A DNA stretch of 64,000 bases. It comes from an uncultured Nocardioides sp. GTDB lineage: Bacteria; Actinomycetota; Actinomycetes; Propionibacteriales; Nocardioidaceae. The stretch is from the NCBI RefSeq assembly GCF_947488515.1, contig NZ_CANKZF010000001.1:62001-126000 (forward strand), read 5' to 3'. Shown in pieces: positions 51,224 through 60,941 of the stretch. Within the stretch, counting starts at the first letter, position 1, and each line of letters opens with the position of its first letter. The notes below the pieces were generated by a model. It saw only the letters and a list, made by a program, of their open reading frames with translations. It had not been told where the DNA came from and searched no databases. The position numbers and the translations under genes are program-made.

Positions 51224-52642
51224 TCAGCCGACCGCGCCTTCCATCTGCAGCTCGATCAGGCGGTTGAGCTCGAGGGCGTACTCCATCGGCAGCTCCTTGG
51301 CGATCGGCTCGACGAAGCCGCGCACGATCATCGCCATCGCCTCGTCCTGCTCCATGCCGCGCGACATGAGGTAGAACAGCTGGTCGTCGGAGACCTTGGA
51401 GACGCTGGCCTCGTGGCCCATCGACACGTCGTCCTCGCGGATGTCGACGTAGGGGTAGGTGTCGCTGCGGCTGATCTGGTCGACCAGCAGCGCGTCGCAC
51501 AGCACGTTGGACTTCGAGCCGTGCGCGCCCTCGTTGACCTGGATCAGCCCGCGGTACGACGTACGACCGCCGCCGCGCGCGACCGACTTGCTCAGGATGG
51601 ACGACGAGGTGTGCGGCGCCGCGTGCACCATCTTGGCGCCGGCGTCCTGGTGCTGGCCCTCGCCGGCGAACGCGATCGACAGCGTCTCGCCCTTGGCGTG
51701 CTCGCCCATGAGGTAGATGGCGGGGTACTTCATCGTCACCTTGGAGCCGATGTTGCCGTCGACCCACTCCATCGTGGCGCCGGCCTCGCAGGTCGCCCGC
51801 TTGGTGACGAGGTTGTAGACGTTGTTGGACCAGTTCTGGATGGTCGTGTAGCGGACGCGGGCGCCCTTCTTCACGATGATCTCGACGACCGCGGAGTGCA
51901 GCGAGTCGGAGGAGTAGATCGGGGCGGTGCAGCCCTCCACGTAGTGCACGTAGGAGTCCTCGTCCGCGATGATCAGCGTCCGCTCGAACTGACCCATGTT
52001 CTCGGTGTTGATCCGGAAGTAGGCCTGCAGCGGGATGTCGACGTGGACGCCCTTGGGGACGTAGATGAACGAGCCACCCGACCACACCGAGGTGTTGAGC
52101 GCGGAGAACTTGTTGTCACCGACCGGGATGACGGTGCCGAAGTACTCCTTGAAGAGCTCCTCGTGCTCCTTCAGCGCAGTGTCGGTGTCGACGAAGATGA
52201 CGCCCTTCTCCTCGAGGTCCTCGCGGATCGAGTGGTAGACGACCTCCGACTCGTACTGCGCGGCGACACCGGCGACGAGGCGCTGCTTCTCCGCCTCCGG
52301 GATGCCGAGCTTGTCGTAGGTGTTCTTGATGTCCTCGGGGAGGTCCTCCCACGACGTCGCCTGCTTCTCGCTGGAGCGGACGAAGTACTTGATGTTGTCG
52401 AAGTCGATCGTCGACAGGTCCGAGCCCCAGGTGGGCATGGGCTTGCGGTGGAAGAGCTTGAGGCCCTTGAGGCGCAGGTCGAGCATCCACTGCGGCTCGG
52501 ACTTCTTGCCGGAGATGTCGCGCACGACGTCCTCGTTGAGACCACGCGTCGCGGTGGCGCCGGCGGTGTCGGAGTCGGACCAGCCGAACTCGTACTTGCC
52601 GATGCCCTTGAGCTCCGGGTTGAGTTCTTCGATGGAGGTCAT
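51224..52642 (-). CDS. sufB: SUF scaffold protein SufB
   Basis: A 472-residue scaffold on which Fe-S clusters are assembled with SufC and SufD. Family segments include [87 protein letters not shown] and the C-terminal [17 protein letters not shown]. The length is uninterrupted: the intein known in the mycobacterial SufB homologue is absent here. ATG at 52642 overlaps the sufR stop (ATGA). Confidence 0.96.
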   Translation of the reverse strand: MTSIEELNPELKGIGKYEFGWSDSDTAGATATRGLNEDVVRDISGKKSEPQWMLDLRLKGLKLFHRKPMPTWGSDLSTIDFDNIKYFVRSSEKQATSWEDLPEDIKNTYDKLGIPEAEKQRLVAGVAAQYESEVVYHSIREDLEEKGVIFVDTDTALKEHEELFKEYFGTVIPVGDNKFSALNTSVWSGGSFIYVPKGVHVDIPLQAYFRINTENMGQFERTLIIADEDSYVHYVEGCTAPIYSSDSLHSAVVEIIVKKGARVRYTTIQNWSNNVYNLVTKRATCEAGATMEWVDGNIGSKVTMKYPAIYLMGEHAKGETLSIAFAGEGQHQDAGAKMVHAAPHTSSSILSKSVARGGGRTSYRGLIQVNEGAHGSKSNVLCDALLVDQISRSDTYPYVDIREDDVSMGHEASVSKVSDDQLFYLMSRGMEQDEAMAMIVRGFVEPIAKELPMEYALELNRLIELQMEGAVG

Positions 52643-53346
52643 GCCTGCTCCTTTGTCGGGACCGTCTTCGGGTCCGTCTTGAGGGTCTGGGGGATGCACG
52701 TGGTGCACACGCCGTCACCGTGGGCGATGGTCGCCAACCGCTGGACGTGGGTGCCGAGCACCGAGGCGATCGCCTCGGTCTCGGCCTCGCAGAGCTGCGG
52801 GAACTCGTGGGCGACGTGGGAGACCGGGCAGTGCTGCTGGCACAGCTGCTCCCCCACGACGGGGAGCTCGCGCACCGATGCGGCGTAGCCGTTCTGGGTG
52901 AACACCCGTGCGAGCGCCTCGGCGGGCGTCAGGTCGGGGTCGGCCGCCATGACGTCGGCGTAGTCGCGCCCGACGAAGGCCACCCGGCGCCGCGCGAACT
53001 CGACCACGGCGTCCTCGCCCTGCGTCTCGGCCAGGAACCGCATGGCCTGCACGGCGAGGTCGTCGTACTGCTGGTCGAAGCTGTCACGCCCGGTCTCGGT
53101 GAGCGCGAAGACCTTGGCGGGCCGGCCGCGCCCCCGGGTGCCGTAGACCTTCTGGTCGCGCGACTCCACGACCCCCTCGTCGGCGAGGTGGTCGAGATGA
53201 CGGCGTACGGCGGCGGGCGTCAGGTCGAGCCGGAGGGCCAGGTCGGCGGCGGTCGAGGGACCGTTCTCGAGGATCGTGCGCGCCACGCGGTCGCGTGTGG
53301 GCGCATCGCCCTCACGCTGTGCCGTCGACGTCCTCACGAATTCCAC
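52639..53346 (-). CDS. sufR: SufR-like iron-sulfur-dependent repressor
   Basis: A 235-residue regulator at the head of the SUF operon. An ArsR/DeoR-like winged helix-turn-helix lies at ~18-75 ([27 protein letters not shown]). The C-terminal half has Cys169, Cys173, Cys186, Cys214 and Cys217 (LCQQHC, QLCEAE, VCTTC), the expected Fe-S ligands. It presumably represses the operon when its cluster is loaded. The start is GTG at 53346, inside the operator; GTG at 53337 is an alternative that would lie just outside. Confidence 0.9.
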   Translation of the reverse strand: MEFVRTSTAQREGDAPTRDRVARTILENGPSTAADLALRLDLTPAAVRRHLDHLADEGVVESRDQKVYGTRGRGRPAKVFALTETGRDSFDQQYDDLAVQAMRFLAETQGEDAVVEFARRRVAFVGRDYADVMAADPDLTPAEALARVFTQNGYAASVRELPVVGEQLCQQHCPVSHVAHEFPQLCEAETEAIASVLGTHVQRLATIAHGDGVCTTCIPQTLKTDPKTVPTKEQA

Positions 53347-53357
53347 AACACCAGTGT
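53343..53357 (-). promoter_or_regulatory. SufR-type operator at the suf operon start
   Basis: On the minus strand the site reads ACACT-GGTGT-TGTGG. It matches the operator form ACACT-N5-TGTGA reported for mycobacterial SufR at nine of ten specified positions. It overlaps the putative GTG start at 53346, where repression at the transcription start would be effective. Confidence 0.6.
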
Positions 53358-53438
53358 GTCGTTAATGCTTCCGGTCGTTCAAGCAAGGGTCGCCTAAGTG
53401 ACCGGGCCCACGGCGGGCCGGGGGCGCCGGCCGCCCGC

Positions 53439-54259
53439 TCAGTCTGCGGTGCGGGCGCGGAAGGTGCGGATGGCCAGCGGCGCCACGACCGCGGTGATCA
53501 GGATGATCCAGCCGATCGTGAACGGGATCGGGTGGTGCATCGGGAACGCCGCGCCCTCGGCGAGCGGCTGGTCGTTGCCCCAGAGCACGCGGACCGCCTG
53601 GGTCAGCGAGGAGATCGGGTTCCACTCGGCGATGAACCGCAGGACGGTCGGCATCTGGTCGGTGGGCGCGAACGTGTTGGCCAGGAAGGTGATCGGGAAC
53701 ATCGTCGCGAACATGACGCCGTTGACAGCCTCGACCGAGCGCATCGCGGAGCCGACCCAGATGCCGACCCAGATCATCGCGAACCCCCAGCCGAGGAGCA
53801 GGACGTAGCCGAAGGCCGCCTGGAACACGTCGGTGTGGATGCGCCAGCCGATGAGCAGGCCGGTCAACGACATGACGACGAGGCCGATCGAGGCGTGGAC
53901 CAGGCTCGAGATGCTGCGCCCGACCAGCACGGCCGCCGGGTTGATCGGCAGCGACCGCATCCGGTCGACGATGCCCTTGTCGAGGTCGGCGGTGAGGCCG
54001 ACGGCGACGATGAACGAGGCGAAGGCGACGGTCTGCGCCATGATCCCCGGGAGCAGGAACGCGCGATAGCCGGCGGGCGTGGCCACGTCGATCGACGAGC
54101 CGAACACGAAGGCGAACAGCAGCACGAACATCACCGGCTGGATGGTGACGTCCATCAACATCTCGGGCATGCGCCTGATGTGGAGGAAGTTGCGGCGGGC
54201 GATGGCCCACGACTGGGCCGGCAGCCCGGTGGTGCGGATCTCCGGTCGCTCGAGCGTGG

Positions 54260-54263
<4 letters not shown>
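53439..54263 (-). CDS. ABC-2 type permease (DrrB-like)
   Basis: A 274-residue membrane protein with about six helices. The N-terminus PAQSWAIARRNFLHIRRMPEM and the central LDKGIVDRMRSLPINPAAVLVGR are typical of daunorubicin-resistance-type DrrB/NodJ permeases. It is coupled to the ATPase gene upstream by a four-base overlap. Natural substrates of such exporters are often antibiotics or lipids; none can be assigned here. sufR follows 92 bases downstream. Confidence 0.9.
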
Positions 54264-55270
<1,007 letters not shown>

Positions 55271-55322
55271 GGCGACCACGCTAGTCGCGGGGACCGACAG
55301 CCGCTCCTCAGCGAGGCGCACC

Positions 55323-55328
55323 TAGAAT
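55323..55328 (+). promoter_or_regulatory. -10 element (TAGAAT) for the ABC/ctaA operon
   Basis: TAGAAT lies six bases before the GTG start at 55335 with no Shine-Dalgarno, a clear leaderless arrangement for the ABC-ctaA operon. Confidence 0.5.
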
Positions 55329-55334
55329 CAGTGC

Positions 55335-56273
55335 GTGCCACCCGCCTCCCCCGCCGTCCAGATCGACGGTCTGGTGATGGCGTACGGCGACAAGGTGGCC
55401 GTCGACGGGTTGTCGCTCGAGGTGGCGCGGGGATCGATCACCGCCGTGCTCGGGCCCAACGGAGCGGGCAAGACCACGACGCTCGAGACCTGCGAGGGCT
55501 ACCGGGTCGCCCAGCGCGGAACGGTCCGCGTGCTCGGGCTCGACCCGCAGCGCGACCGAGCGGAGCTGCTCCCTCGGATCGGCGTCATGCTGCAGAGCGG
55601 CGGCGCCTGGAGCGGCGTCCGCGCCGTTGAGATGCTGGAGCACATGGCCTCGCTGCACGCGCACCCGCTCGACACGGCCATGCTCGTCGACCGGCTCGGG
55701 CTGGCCGACTGCGGCCGGACGCCCTACCGCCGGTTGTCCGGCGGCCAGAAGCAGCGCCTCGGCCTGGCGATCGCCCTCGTCGGGCGACCGGAGCTGGTGT
55801 TCGTCGACGAGCCGACCGCCGGCATGGACCCCCAGGCAAGGCGTACGACGTGGGAGATGCTCGAGGAGGTCCGGGCCGACGGCGTCACGGTCGTGCTGAC
55901 GACCCACCACATGGACGAGGCCGAGCACCTGGCCGACCGCATCCACATCATCGACCGCGGCACCCTGATCGCCACCGGGACCCCCGCCGAGCTGACCCGC
56001 GGCGGCCACTCCGCGACCATCCGGCTGGTCGTCAACCGGCCGTTCCCCGACGGCGCCCCCGAGTCGCTGCGCCGGGAGCTCGGACCGCTCACCGAGGTGC
56101 GCCAGCTCGACGAGGTGAGCATGCTCATCCACGGTCCGGCCGACGCCAGCACCCTCGGCCGCGTCTCACGGTGGTGCGAGGAGCACGCCGTGCTCCCCCA
56201 GACGCTCACCCTCGGCCAGCGCACCCTCGAGGACGTCTTCCTCGAGCTCACCGGACGCGAGCTGGCCTCATGA
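55335..56273 (+). CDS. ABC exporter ATPase upstream of ctaA
   Basis: A 312-residue ATPase subunit with Walker A GPNGAGKTTTLETCEGY near 35, signature LSGGQKQRLGLAIALV, Walker B LVFVDEPTAGMDPQAR and H-loop TTHHMDEAEHLAD. It forms an operon with the permease and ctaA that follow, a grouping also conserved near the suf locus in mycobacteria. It starts with GTG six bases after TAGAAT. A role in heme or lipid export linked to oxidase biogenesis is possible but not shown. Confidence 0.93.
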   Translation: MPPASPAVQIDGLVMAYGDKVAVDGLSLEVARGSITAVLGPNGAGKTTTLETCEGYRVAQRGTVRVLGLDPQRDRAELLPRIGVMLQSGGAWSGVRAVEMLEHMASLHAHPLDTAMLVDRLGLADCGRTPYRRLSGGQKQRLGLAIALVGRPELVFVDEPTAGMDPQARRTTWEMLEEVRADGVTVVLTTHHMDEAEHLADRIHIIDRGTLIATGTPAELTRGGHSATIRLVVNRPFPDGAPESLRRELGPLTEVRQLDEVSMLIHGPADASTLGRVSRWCEEHAVLPQTLTLGQRTLEDVFLELTGRELAS

Positions 56274-56333
56274 ACACCCCCCGACGTCCTTCCCCTCCGC
56301 TCCGCTCCTCCGAACAACGCCACGTGGACCGCG
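56273..56333 (+). repeat. Intercistronic repeat, copy C
   Basis: It begins right at the ATPase stop codon and ends before the permease ATG. It shares AACACCCC-CCGACGTCC, CTCCGCTCCGCTCCTCCGAACAACG and a degenerate end (TGGACCGCG) with copies A and B. It is the most diverged copy and lies within an operon. Confidence 0.65.
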
Positions 56334-56334
56334 C

Positions 56335-57159
56335 ATGAGCGCGCCTCCCGCCGGGACCGCGCCCGCCGGCGCCCGCCCGACCGGCACCTTCACCCCTGCC
56401 CCCGGAGGCGCCGGCCTCGGCCGGATGGTGCTGGCCCAGGCCCGCATGGAGGCGCGGCTGATGCTGCGCAACGGCGAGCAGCTGCTGCTCGCGATCGTGA
56501 TCCCGGTGATCGTGCTCGTGGGAGGTGTCGCCGCGGCCGGCCGCCTCGGCAGCACCTTCGAGGGGCACGCGCCGGTCGACCTCCTCACCCCGGGCGTGCT
56601 GGCCCTCGCCGTGATGTCGACCGCGTTCACGTCCGTGGCCATCGCCACCGGCTTCGAGCGCCGCTACGGCGTGATCAAGCTGCTCGGCTCCTCACCCCTC
56701 CCTCGCCACGGCCTGCTCCTGGGCAAGGTGCTGGCGCTGCTCAACGTCGTCGCCCTGCAGCTGGTGGTGCTCGTGGTCGTCGCACTGGCTCTGGGCTGGG
56801 AGCCCTCGCTGGCCAGCCCGCCGACCACCGTGGTCGGCCTCGTGCTCACGGTCGGCCTGGGCACCGCGGCTTTCGCGTCCCTCGGGCTCCTCGTCGCCGG
56901 CGCGCTGCGTGCCGAGGCGACCCTCGCGCTGGCCAACCTCGTCTACCTGCTCCTCATGGCAGGTGGTGGCGTCGTGCTGCCGACCAGCACGTACGGCGCC
57001 GCCGGCGGGCTCATCCAGTGGCTGCCGTCCGGCGCCCTCGGTGAGGCCATGCGCTCCACGCTCGTGCACGCCGACATCGACGGCCGATCGCTGCTCGTGC
57101 TCGCCGCCTGGGCGGTGCTCGGTGCACTGCTGACGGCCAAGACCTTCAGGTGGGAATGA
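56335..57159 (+). CDS. ABC-2 type permease upstream of ctaA
   Basis: A 274-residue membrane protein partner of the preceding ATPase. A ~28-residue Pro/Gly/Ala-rich polar head precedes LAQARMEARLMLRNGEQLLLA and about six helices (IVIPVIVLVGGVAA; LALAVMSTAFTSVAIATGF; VVALQLVVLVVVALALGW; and others). RRYGVIKLLGSSPLPRHGLL is the conserved cytoplasmic loop. Its stop overlaps the ctaA start (ATGA). Confidence 0.9.
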   Translation: MSAPPAGTAPAGARPTGTFTPAPGGAGLGRMVLAQARMEARLMLRNGEQLLLAIVIPVIVLVGGVAAAGRLGSTFEGHAPVDLLTPGVLALAVMSTAFTSVAIATGFERRYGVIKLLGSSPLPRHGLLLGKVLALLNVVALQLVVLVVVALALGWEPSLASPPTTVVGLVLTVGLGTAAFASLGLLVAGALRAEATLALANLVYLLLMAGGGVVLPTSTYGAAGGLIQWLPSGALGEAMRSTLVHADIDGRSLLVLAAWAVLGALLTAKTFRWE

Positions 57160-58094
57160 TGGGACGCACCCTGCTCGACCGCCTCGCGCGGTACCTCTGG
57201 CCGCTCGCCCTGGCCAACCTCGTGGCCAACATCGGCATCGTCGTCACCGGCGCGGCCGTCCGGCTCACGGGCTCCGGCCTCGGATGCCCCACGTGGCCGC
57301 GCTGCACCGATGCGTCGTACGTCGCCCACGGCGAGCTGGGGCTGCACGGCGCCATCGAGTTCGGCAACCGGCTGCTGACCTTCGTCCTCGCCGCGGTCGC
57401 CGTGCTGTGCTTCCTCGCCGCCCTCGGGGCGCGGCACCGCCGCGCGACGCGCCTGGCGCTCGTGATCGGCCTCGGCATCCCGCTGCAGGCGGTGCTGGGC
57501 GGGATCACGGTGCTGACCGATCTCAACCCCTGGGTCGTCGCCGGTCACTTCCTGCTGTCGATGGCGATGATCATGGTCTGCGTCGCCCTGATCGACGAGC
57601 TGCGCAGTCCCACCCGCGGGATGGCACCGCCGCTGCCGCGCGCCCTCGCGTGGGCGACGTTCGCGTCGGGCTGGGTGGTCCTCTACCTCGGCACGGTCGT
57701 CACCGGGGCCGGTCCGCACGCCGGCGACACCAACTCGCCCCGCAACGGCCTCGACCCGGCGACGGTGTCGCAGGTCCACGCGGTGTCGGTGTACGTCCTC
57801 GTCGTGCTGACCGTCGTGCTGCTGGTCGCGGCGCTGCGCGGCGGGCACCCGTGGCTCGCACGCGTGACCGGTCTGGTGCTCCTCATCGAGGTGCTCCAGG
57901 GCGTCCTGGGCTGGGTGCAGTACTGGCTGGACCTGCCGGTCGGCCTCGTGGCTCTCCACATGCTGGGCGCTGGCCTCCTCGCCGCCGGTCTGGCCCGCAT
58001 CGCCCTCGCGGTGCTGCCCCACCGTGGCGCCGACGAGGCGCGGGCGGGCGGCGTGCCCCAGCCGCACGCCGCCACCCGCATCGGTCCTTCGTAG
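57156..58094 (+). CDS. ctaA: Heme A synthase CtaA
   Basis: A 312-residue membrane enzyme oxidising heme O to heme A. Eight hydrophobic helices are visible. Heme-ligand motifs are in GSGLGCPTWPRCT (near 37, Cys pair), LHGAIEFGNRLLTF near 66, VVAGHFLLSMAM near 126 and VSQVHAVSVYVLVVL/LVALHMLGAGLLA in the second half, giving the conserved histidines of both four-helix bundles. ATG at 57156 is chosen as it overlaps the permease stop and AGGTGGG lies just upstream. Confidence 0.93.
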   Translation: MMGRTLLDRLARYLWPLALANLVANIGIVVTGAAVRLTGSGLGCPTWPRCTDASYVAHGELGLHGAIEFGNRLLTFVLAAVAVLCFLAALGARHRRATRLALVIGLGIPLQAVLGGITVLTDLNPWVVAGHFLLSMAMIMVCVALIDELRSPTRGMAPPLPRALAWATFASGWVVLYLGTVVTGAGPHAGDTNSPRNGLDPATVSQVHAVSVYVLVVLTVVLLVAALRGGHPWLARVTGLVLLIEVLQGVLGWVQYWLDLPVGLVALHMLGAGLLAAGLARIALAVLPHRGADEARAGGVPQPHAATRIGPS

Positions 58095-58098
58095 ACCA

Positions 58099-58114
58099 GG
58101 CGGTCAGGACCGCC
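58099..58114. terminator. Short bidirectional hairpin between ctaA and the sortase gene
   Basis: GGCGGTC and GACCGCC around two bases form a compact 6-7 bp stem between the convergent ends of ctaA and the sortase gene. The sortase stop lies inside it. Confidence 0.4.
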
Positions 58115-58595
58115 CGATCTTGCGGGCGAAGACCACCGTGCGGCGGGAGTAGTCGTCGGCCTTGCAGCCGACGAGCACGATCCGGGCGGGCCCGGCGACG
58201 GAGTAGAGCGACCCCATCCGCCGCGACGCCGGCCAGTACTCCCGGCGGGTGACCTCGAACCGGCAGCCCGCCACCTTGATGACGTCGCCGCGGCGCAGCG
58301 AGCCCCACCGGTCGGCGACGCCGTTGCCGGCGCGCCAGGCGTGCCCGGCGTAGACGGTGCTGCCCGTCGGGTCGCAGGGCGGGTCGCCCTTCGACCAGGT
58401 GTAGACCGCACCACGGAGCCGGTTGCCGACCGCCAGGGTGTCGTTGCGCGCCGGCACCTTGATGATGGCCGCGTCGGTGCCGGTGCGACCGATGGTGAGC
58501 CGGTCAGGGGCGGCGTGAGCCGCACCCTGACCGACCACCGCGGTCACGCAGAGGACCATCGAGGCGACGATCCCGGCAGCGCGGGAGCGGGTCAT
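58104..58595 (-). CDS. Sortase-like transpeptidase (class E/F type)
   Basis: A 163-residue secreted protein with an N-terminal signal peptide or anchor (RAAGIVASMVLCVTAVVGQG, cut near AHA-AP) and a minimal sortase domain. The catalytic residues are His85 in VYAGHAW, Cys144 in IVLVGCKAD and Arg152 in SRRTVVFA; SLRRGDVIKVAGCRFEV precedes them as usual. It is predicted to cross-link or anchor a surface protein. Its ATG overlaps the stop of the preceding secreted-protein gene (ATGA), so that protein is its likely partner. Confidence 0.82.
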   Translation of the reverse strand: MTRSRAAGIVASMVLCVTAVVGQGAAHAAPDRLTIGRTGTDAAIIKVPARNDTLAVGNRLRGAVYTWSKGDPPCDPTGSTVYAGHAWRAGNGVADRWGSLRRGDVIKVAGCRFEVTRREYWPASRRMGSLYSVAGPARIVLVGCKADDYSRRTVVFARKIGRS

Positions 58596-59617
58596 CGCGC
58601 TCCGGTGCTGGGTGCGACCTCCGGGGCGTTGGCGCACGGACGGGTGCGGAAGGTCATCTTCCACGCCTGCTTGCCCTGCAGCCGGTAGGACGCGTCCACA
58701 GCGTGGGCGCGGACGGTGACGCGCTTGGCGCCGGCCTTCAGCCACACGCCCTGGCGCAGGACCTTGCCCTTGGACGTGTAGACGACGCCGGACCGCTTGA
58801 CGACCTTGTAGACGTCACCGCGGGTGCCGCACTTGTCGATCTTGCGGGCGCGGGCCGACACGACGCGTGCCTCCGCGGGCAGCACCTCGGGCGGGGTGAC
58901 GACGGGCGGGGTGACCACCGGAGGCGTCACGACCGGCGGGGTCACGACCGGCGGGGTCGGGCACGGCTCGTTGCTGTCGCTCGGCGCCGGGTAGGTGACC
59001 GACGTCTGTCCGCCGGGGAACTGGTTGCCCGGGTTGGCCGTCAGCGTGACGCTGCCGTCAGGGTTGGTGACCGAGGTCCAGGGCCCGGACGGGACCTGGC
59101 CGTAGTGCGCGTTGCCCGGGCCGCAGTCGTCGACGACCGGGATCGTCGGGGGCTGCACGGTGGTGACGTTGCAGCCGTCGAGGAACTTGGCGACGGGGAT
59201 GTACCCGGAGCTGGTGTTGGTGGCACCGTTGGACCACCTCGCGGCCAGCGTCAGGGTCAGCGGCGAGGTCGGCTTGGTGGTGACGGTCTCGGTGAACGTG
59301 CGCGTCTGACGCGAGGTCAGCTGCGTGCCGACGGGGACGACGCCCGGCCGGTTGGACGCGGTGATCGACTCGGTGCGCGTCTCGCTGTTCTCGACGGACC
59401 AGGTGACGGCCCAGCCGCCGCCCGTCTTGCAGACGACGGAACCGTTGATGGTGTTGTGGTGCGCACTGGCCGCACCTGCGACGCCGACGACGGCGAAGCC
59501 CACGGCCAGGACGAGGGTGACGAGCCTCGTGACACCGCGGTGGATCGAAGGGCGACGAACCCCCAGTCCGGCCGCTCCCCCAGCGGTCCGGTGCCGTCGC
59601 TCACGTGATGAAGACAT
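58592..59617 (-). CDS. Secreted multidomain surface protein with Pro-rich linker
   Basis: A 341-residue protein with a long signal peptide (basic head, then LVTLVLAVGFAVVGVAGAAS, cut near SAHH). Residues ~55-150 look like an Ig-like fold (VVCKTGGGWAVTWSVENSETRTES), then DGSVTLTANPGNQFPGG, a linker of four PPVVT repeats near 225-245, and a C-terminal domain with KCGTRGDVYKVVKRSGVVYTSKGKVL. It ends in APSTGAR, which resembles a sortase pentapeptide, but no hydrophobic tail follows. It is coupled to the sortase gene. The function is unknown. Confidence 0.78.
   Translation of the reverse strand: MSSSRERRHRTAGGAAGLGVRRPSIHRGVTRLVTLVLAVGFAVVGVAGAASAHHNTINGSVVCKTGGGWAVTWSVENSETRTESITASNRPGVVPVGTQLTSRQTRTFTETVTTKPTSPLTLTLAARWSNGATNTSSGYIPVAKFLDGCNVTTVQPPTIPVVDDCGPGNAHYGQVPSGPWTSVTNPDGSVTLTANPGNQFPGGQTSVTYPAPSDSNEPCPTPPVVTPPVVTPPVVTPPVVTPPEVLPAEARVVSARARKIDKCGTRGDVYKVVKRSGVVYTSKGKVLRQGVWLKAGAKRVTVRAHAVDASYRLQGKQAWKMTFRTRPCANAPEVAPSTGAR
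58890..58959. repeat. 15-bp tandem repeat encoding PPVVT units
   Basis: Four to five units of GGCGGGGTSACGACC type (starts at 58890, 58905, 58920, 58935, 58950) inside the secreted-protein gene. They encode the Pro-Pro-Val-Val-Thr linker and vary mostly at codon third positions. Confidence 0.85.
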
Positions 59618-59766
59618 GCAGAACTACCCCCTGCTCCCACGGGGGGTGGCCCACTGCCTCCCCCCTACGGAGCATTGAACGGGCGGCGGGGCCTCTGGAC
59701 ACGGAACGTTGTCTCAAGAAGATCTTAAAGTTTCTCGCATTCGCCAGACGAGACCTTCGAGTTGCG

Positions 59767-60735
59767 CTACCGGCCGAGCAGGGGATCCAGTGCTACGGCG
59801 ACGAAGAGCAGGGAGAGGTAGAGGTTGGACGCGTGGAAGAGCCGCATCGGGTTGATGTCGGCCAGCGCGTCGGATCCCTTTGCGCGCTTCCACATCCGGT
59901 GGGCCTCGACCAGGAAGACGGCGCCCAGGACGGCTGCGGCGACCGGGTAGACCAGGCTCGTCCCGGCGACCGGCCACAGCAGCAGCGACGTGGCGACCAT
60001 CACCCAGCTGTAGATGACGACCTGTCGTCCGACCTCGGGCGCGGGCTTGACCACGGGGAGCATCGGCACGTCGACGTTGCGGTAGTCCTCGCGGTAGCGC
60101 AGCGCGAGCGCCCAGGTGTGCGGCGGGGTCCAGAGGAAGACCACCAGGAACAGCACGACGGGCGTCCAGGCCAGCTCGCCGGTCACCGCCGTCCAGCCGA
60201 TGAGCGCGGGGAAGCAGCCGGCCAGGCCGCCCCAGACGATGTTCTGCGTGGTCCGGCGCTTGAGCAGCATCGTGTAGACGAGGACGTAGAACGCGTTGGC
60301 CAGCACCGACAGCGCGGCCGAGAGCCAGTTGACCCACAGCGCCAGGACGACCGTCGACAGCACGGCGAGCACCGTCGCGAAGACGAGGGCCGAGACCGGC
60401 GAGACGATGTGCCGGGGCAGCGCCCGGCGTCGCGTACGCCGCATCTGCTCGTCGATGTCGCGGTCGTAGATGCAGTTGTAGGCCGAGGCGGAGCCCGCCG
60501 ACAGCGCGCCACCGACGACGGTCGCGGCGACCAGTCCCAGCGGCGGGATGCCGCGCTCGGCGAAGAACATCACCGGCACCGTCGTCAGGAGGAGCAGCTC
60601 GATCACGCGTGGCTTGGTCAGCCCGACGTAGGCGGCGACCACGTCGCGCCAGGACTTCGGGGCGTCGGTCTCGACGCCCGGGTCACCGGTCGACGGCCGG
60701 GCGGACGCGGCTGCGTTCGGGCCGGCGTGGGACAC
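59767..60735 (-). CDS. ctaB: Heme O synthase (protoheme IX farnesyltransferase) CtaB
   Basis: A 322-residue UbiA-family prenyltransferase making heme O. The first Asp-rich motif is in SAYNCIYDRDIDEQMRRTRRR near 85-105, and the second region is WTPPHTWALALRYREDYRNVDVPM near 205-228; about eight helices surround them. The N-terminal ~28 residues are polar. It starts with GTG with GAGG upstream; TAGACT at 60844-60849 on the minus strand is a plausible promoter element. With CtaA it completes heme A synthesis. Confidence 0.94.
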   Translation of the reverse strand: MSHAGPNAAASARPSTGDPGVETDAPKSWRDVVAAYVGLTKPRVIELLLLTTVPVMFFAERGIPPLGLVAATVVGGALSAGSASAYNCIYDRDIDEQMRRTRRRALPRHIVSPVSALVFATVLAVLSTVVLALWVNWLSAALSVLANAFYVLVYTMLLKRRTTQNIVWGGLAGCFPALIGWTAVTGELAWTPVVLFLVVFLWTPPHTWALALRYREDYRNVDVPMLPVVKPAPEVGRQVVIYSWVMVATSLLLWPVAGTSLVYPVAAAVLGAVFLVEAHRMWKRAKGSDALADINPMRLFHASNLYLSLLFVAVALDPLLGR

Positions 60736-60843
60736 GGTGGAGAACCTCGGGAGGACGGGGGCGGATGGGACGCGGACAGCAAGGGAACCGAAGGATGAAC
60801 GGCCAGCTGTTCCGGCGTCCGGGACGACCCTCGGGCACGGTCG

Positions 60844-60849
60844 AGTCTA
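60844..60849 (-). promoter_or_regulatory. -10-like element for ctaB
   Basis: TAGACT on the minus strand in the 206-base divergent region between ctaB and tkt, implying a ~100-base leader for ctaB. Confidence 0.35.
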
Positions 60850-60863
60850 CTCGGCCACGACGA

Positions 60864-60869
60864 TAGGGT
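60864..60869 (+). promoter_or_regulatory. -10-like element for tkt
   Basis: TAGGGT on the plus strand 72 bases before the tkt start, 15 bases from the divergent ctaB element. The remainder of the gap shows no other structure. Confidence 0.35.
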
Positions 60870-60941
60870 CGTAGTCGAGGCCACCCCTGCTGGGCTGTGA
60901 TCCTGACTGCACCCGGTTGCACTCCATCGAGAGGAACTGCG

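Noticed and set aside
51224..52642. An intein in SufB
   Set aside because: Mycobacterial SufB homologues can contain one, but here the 472-residue frame is continuous with scaffold motifs and has no intein splice motifs.
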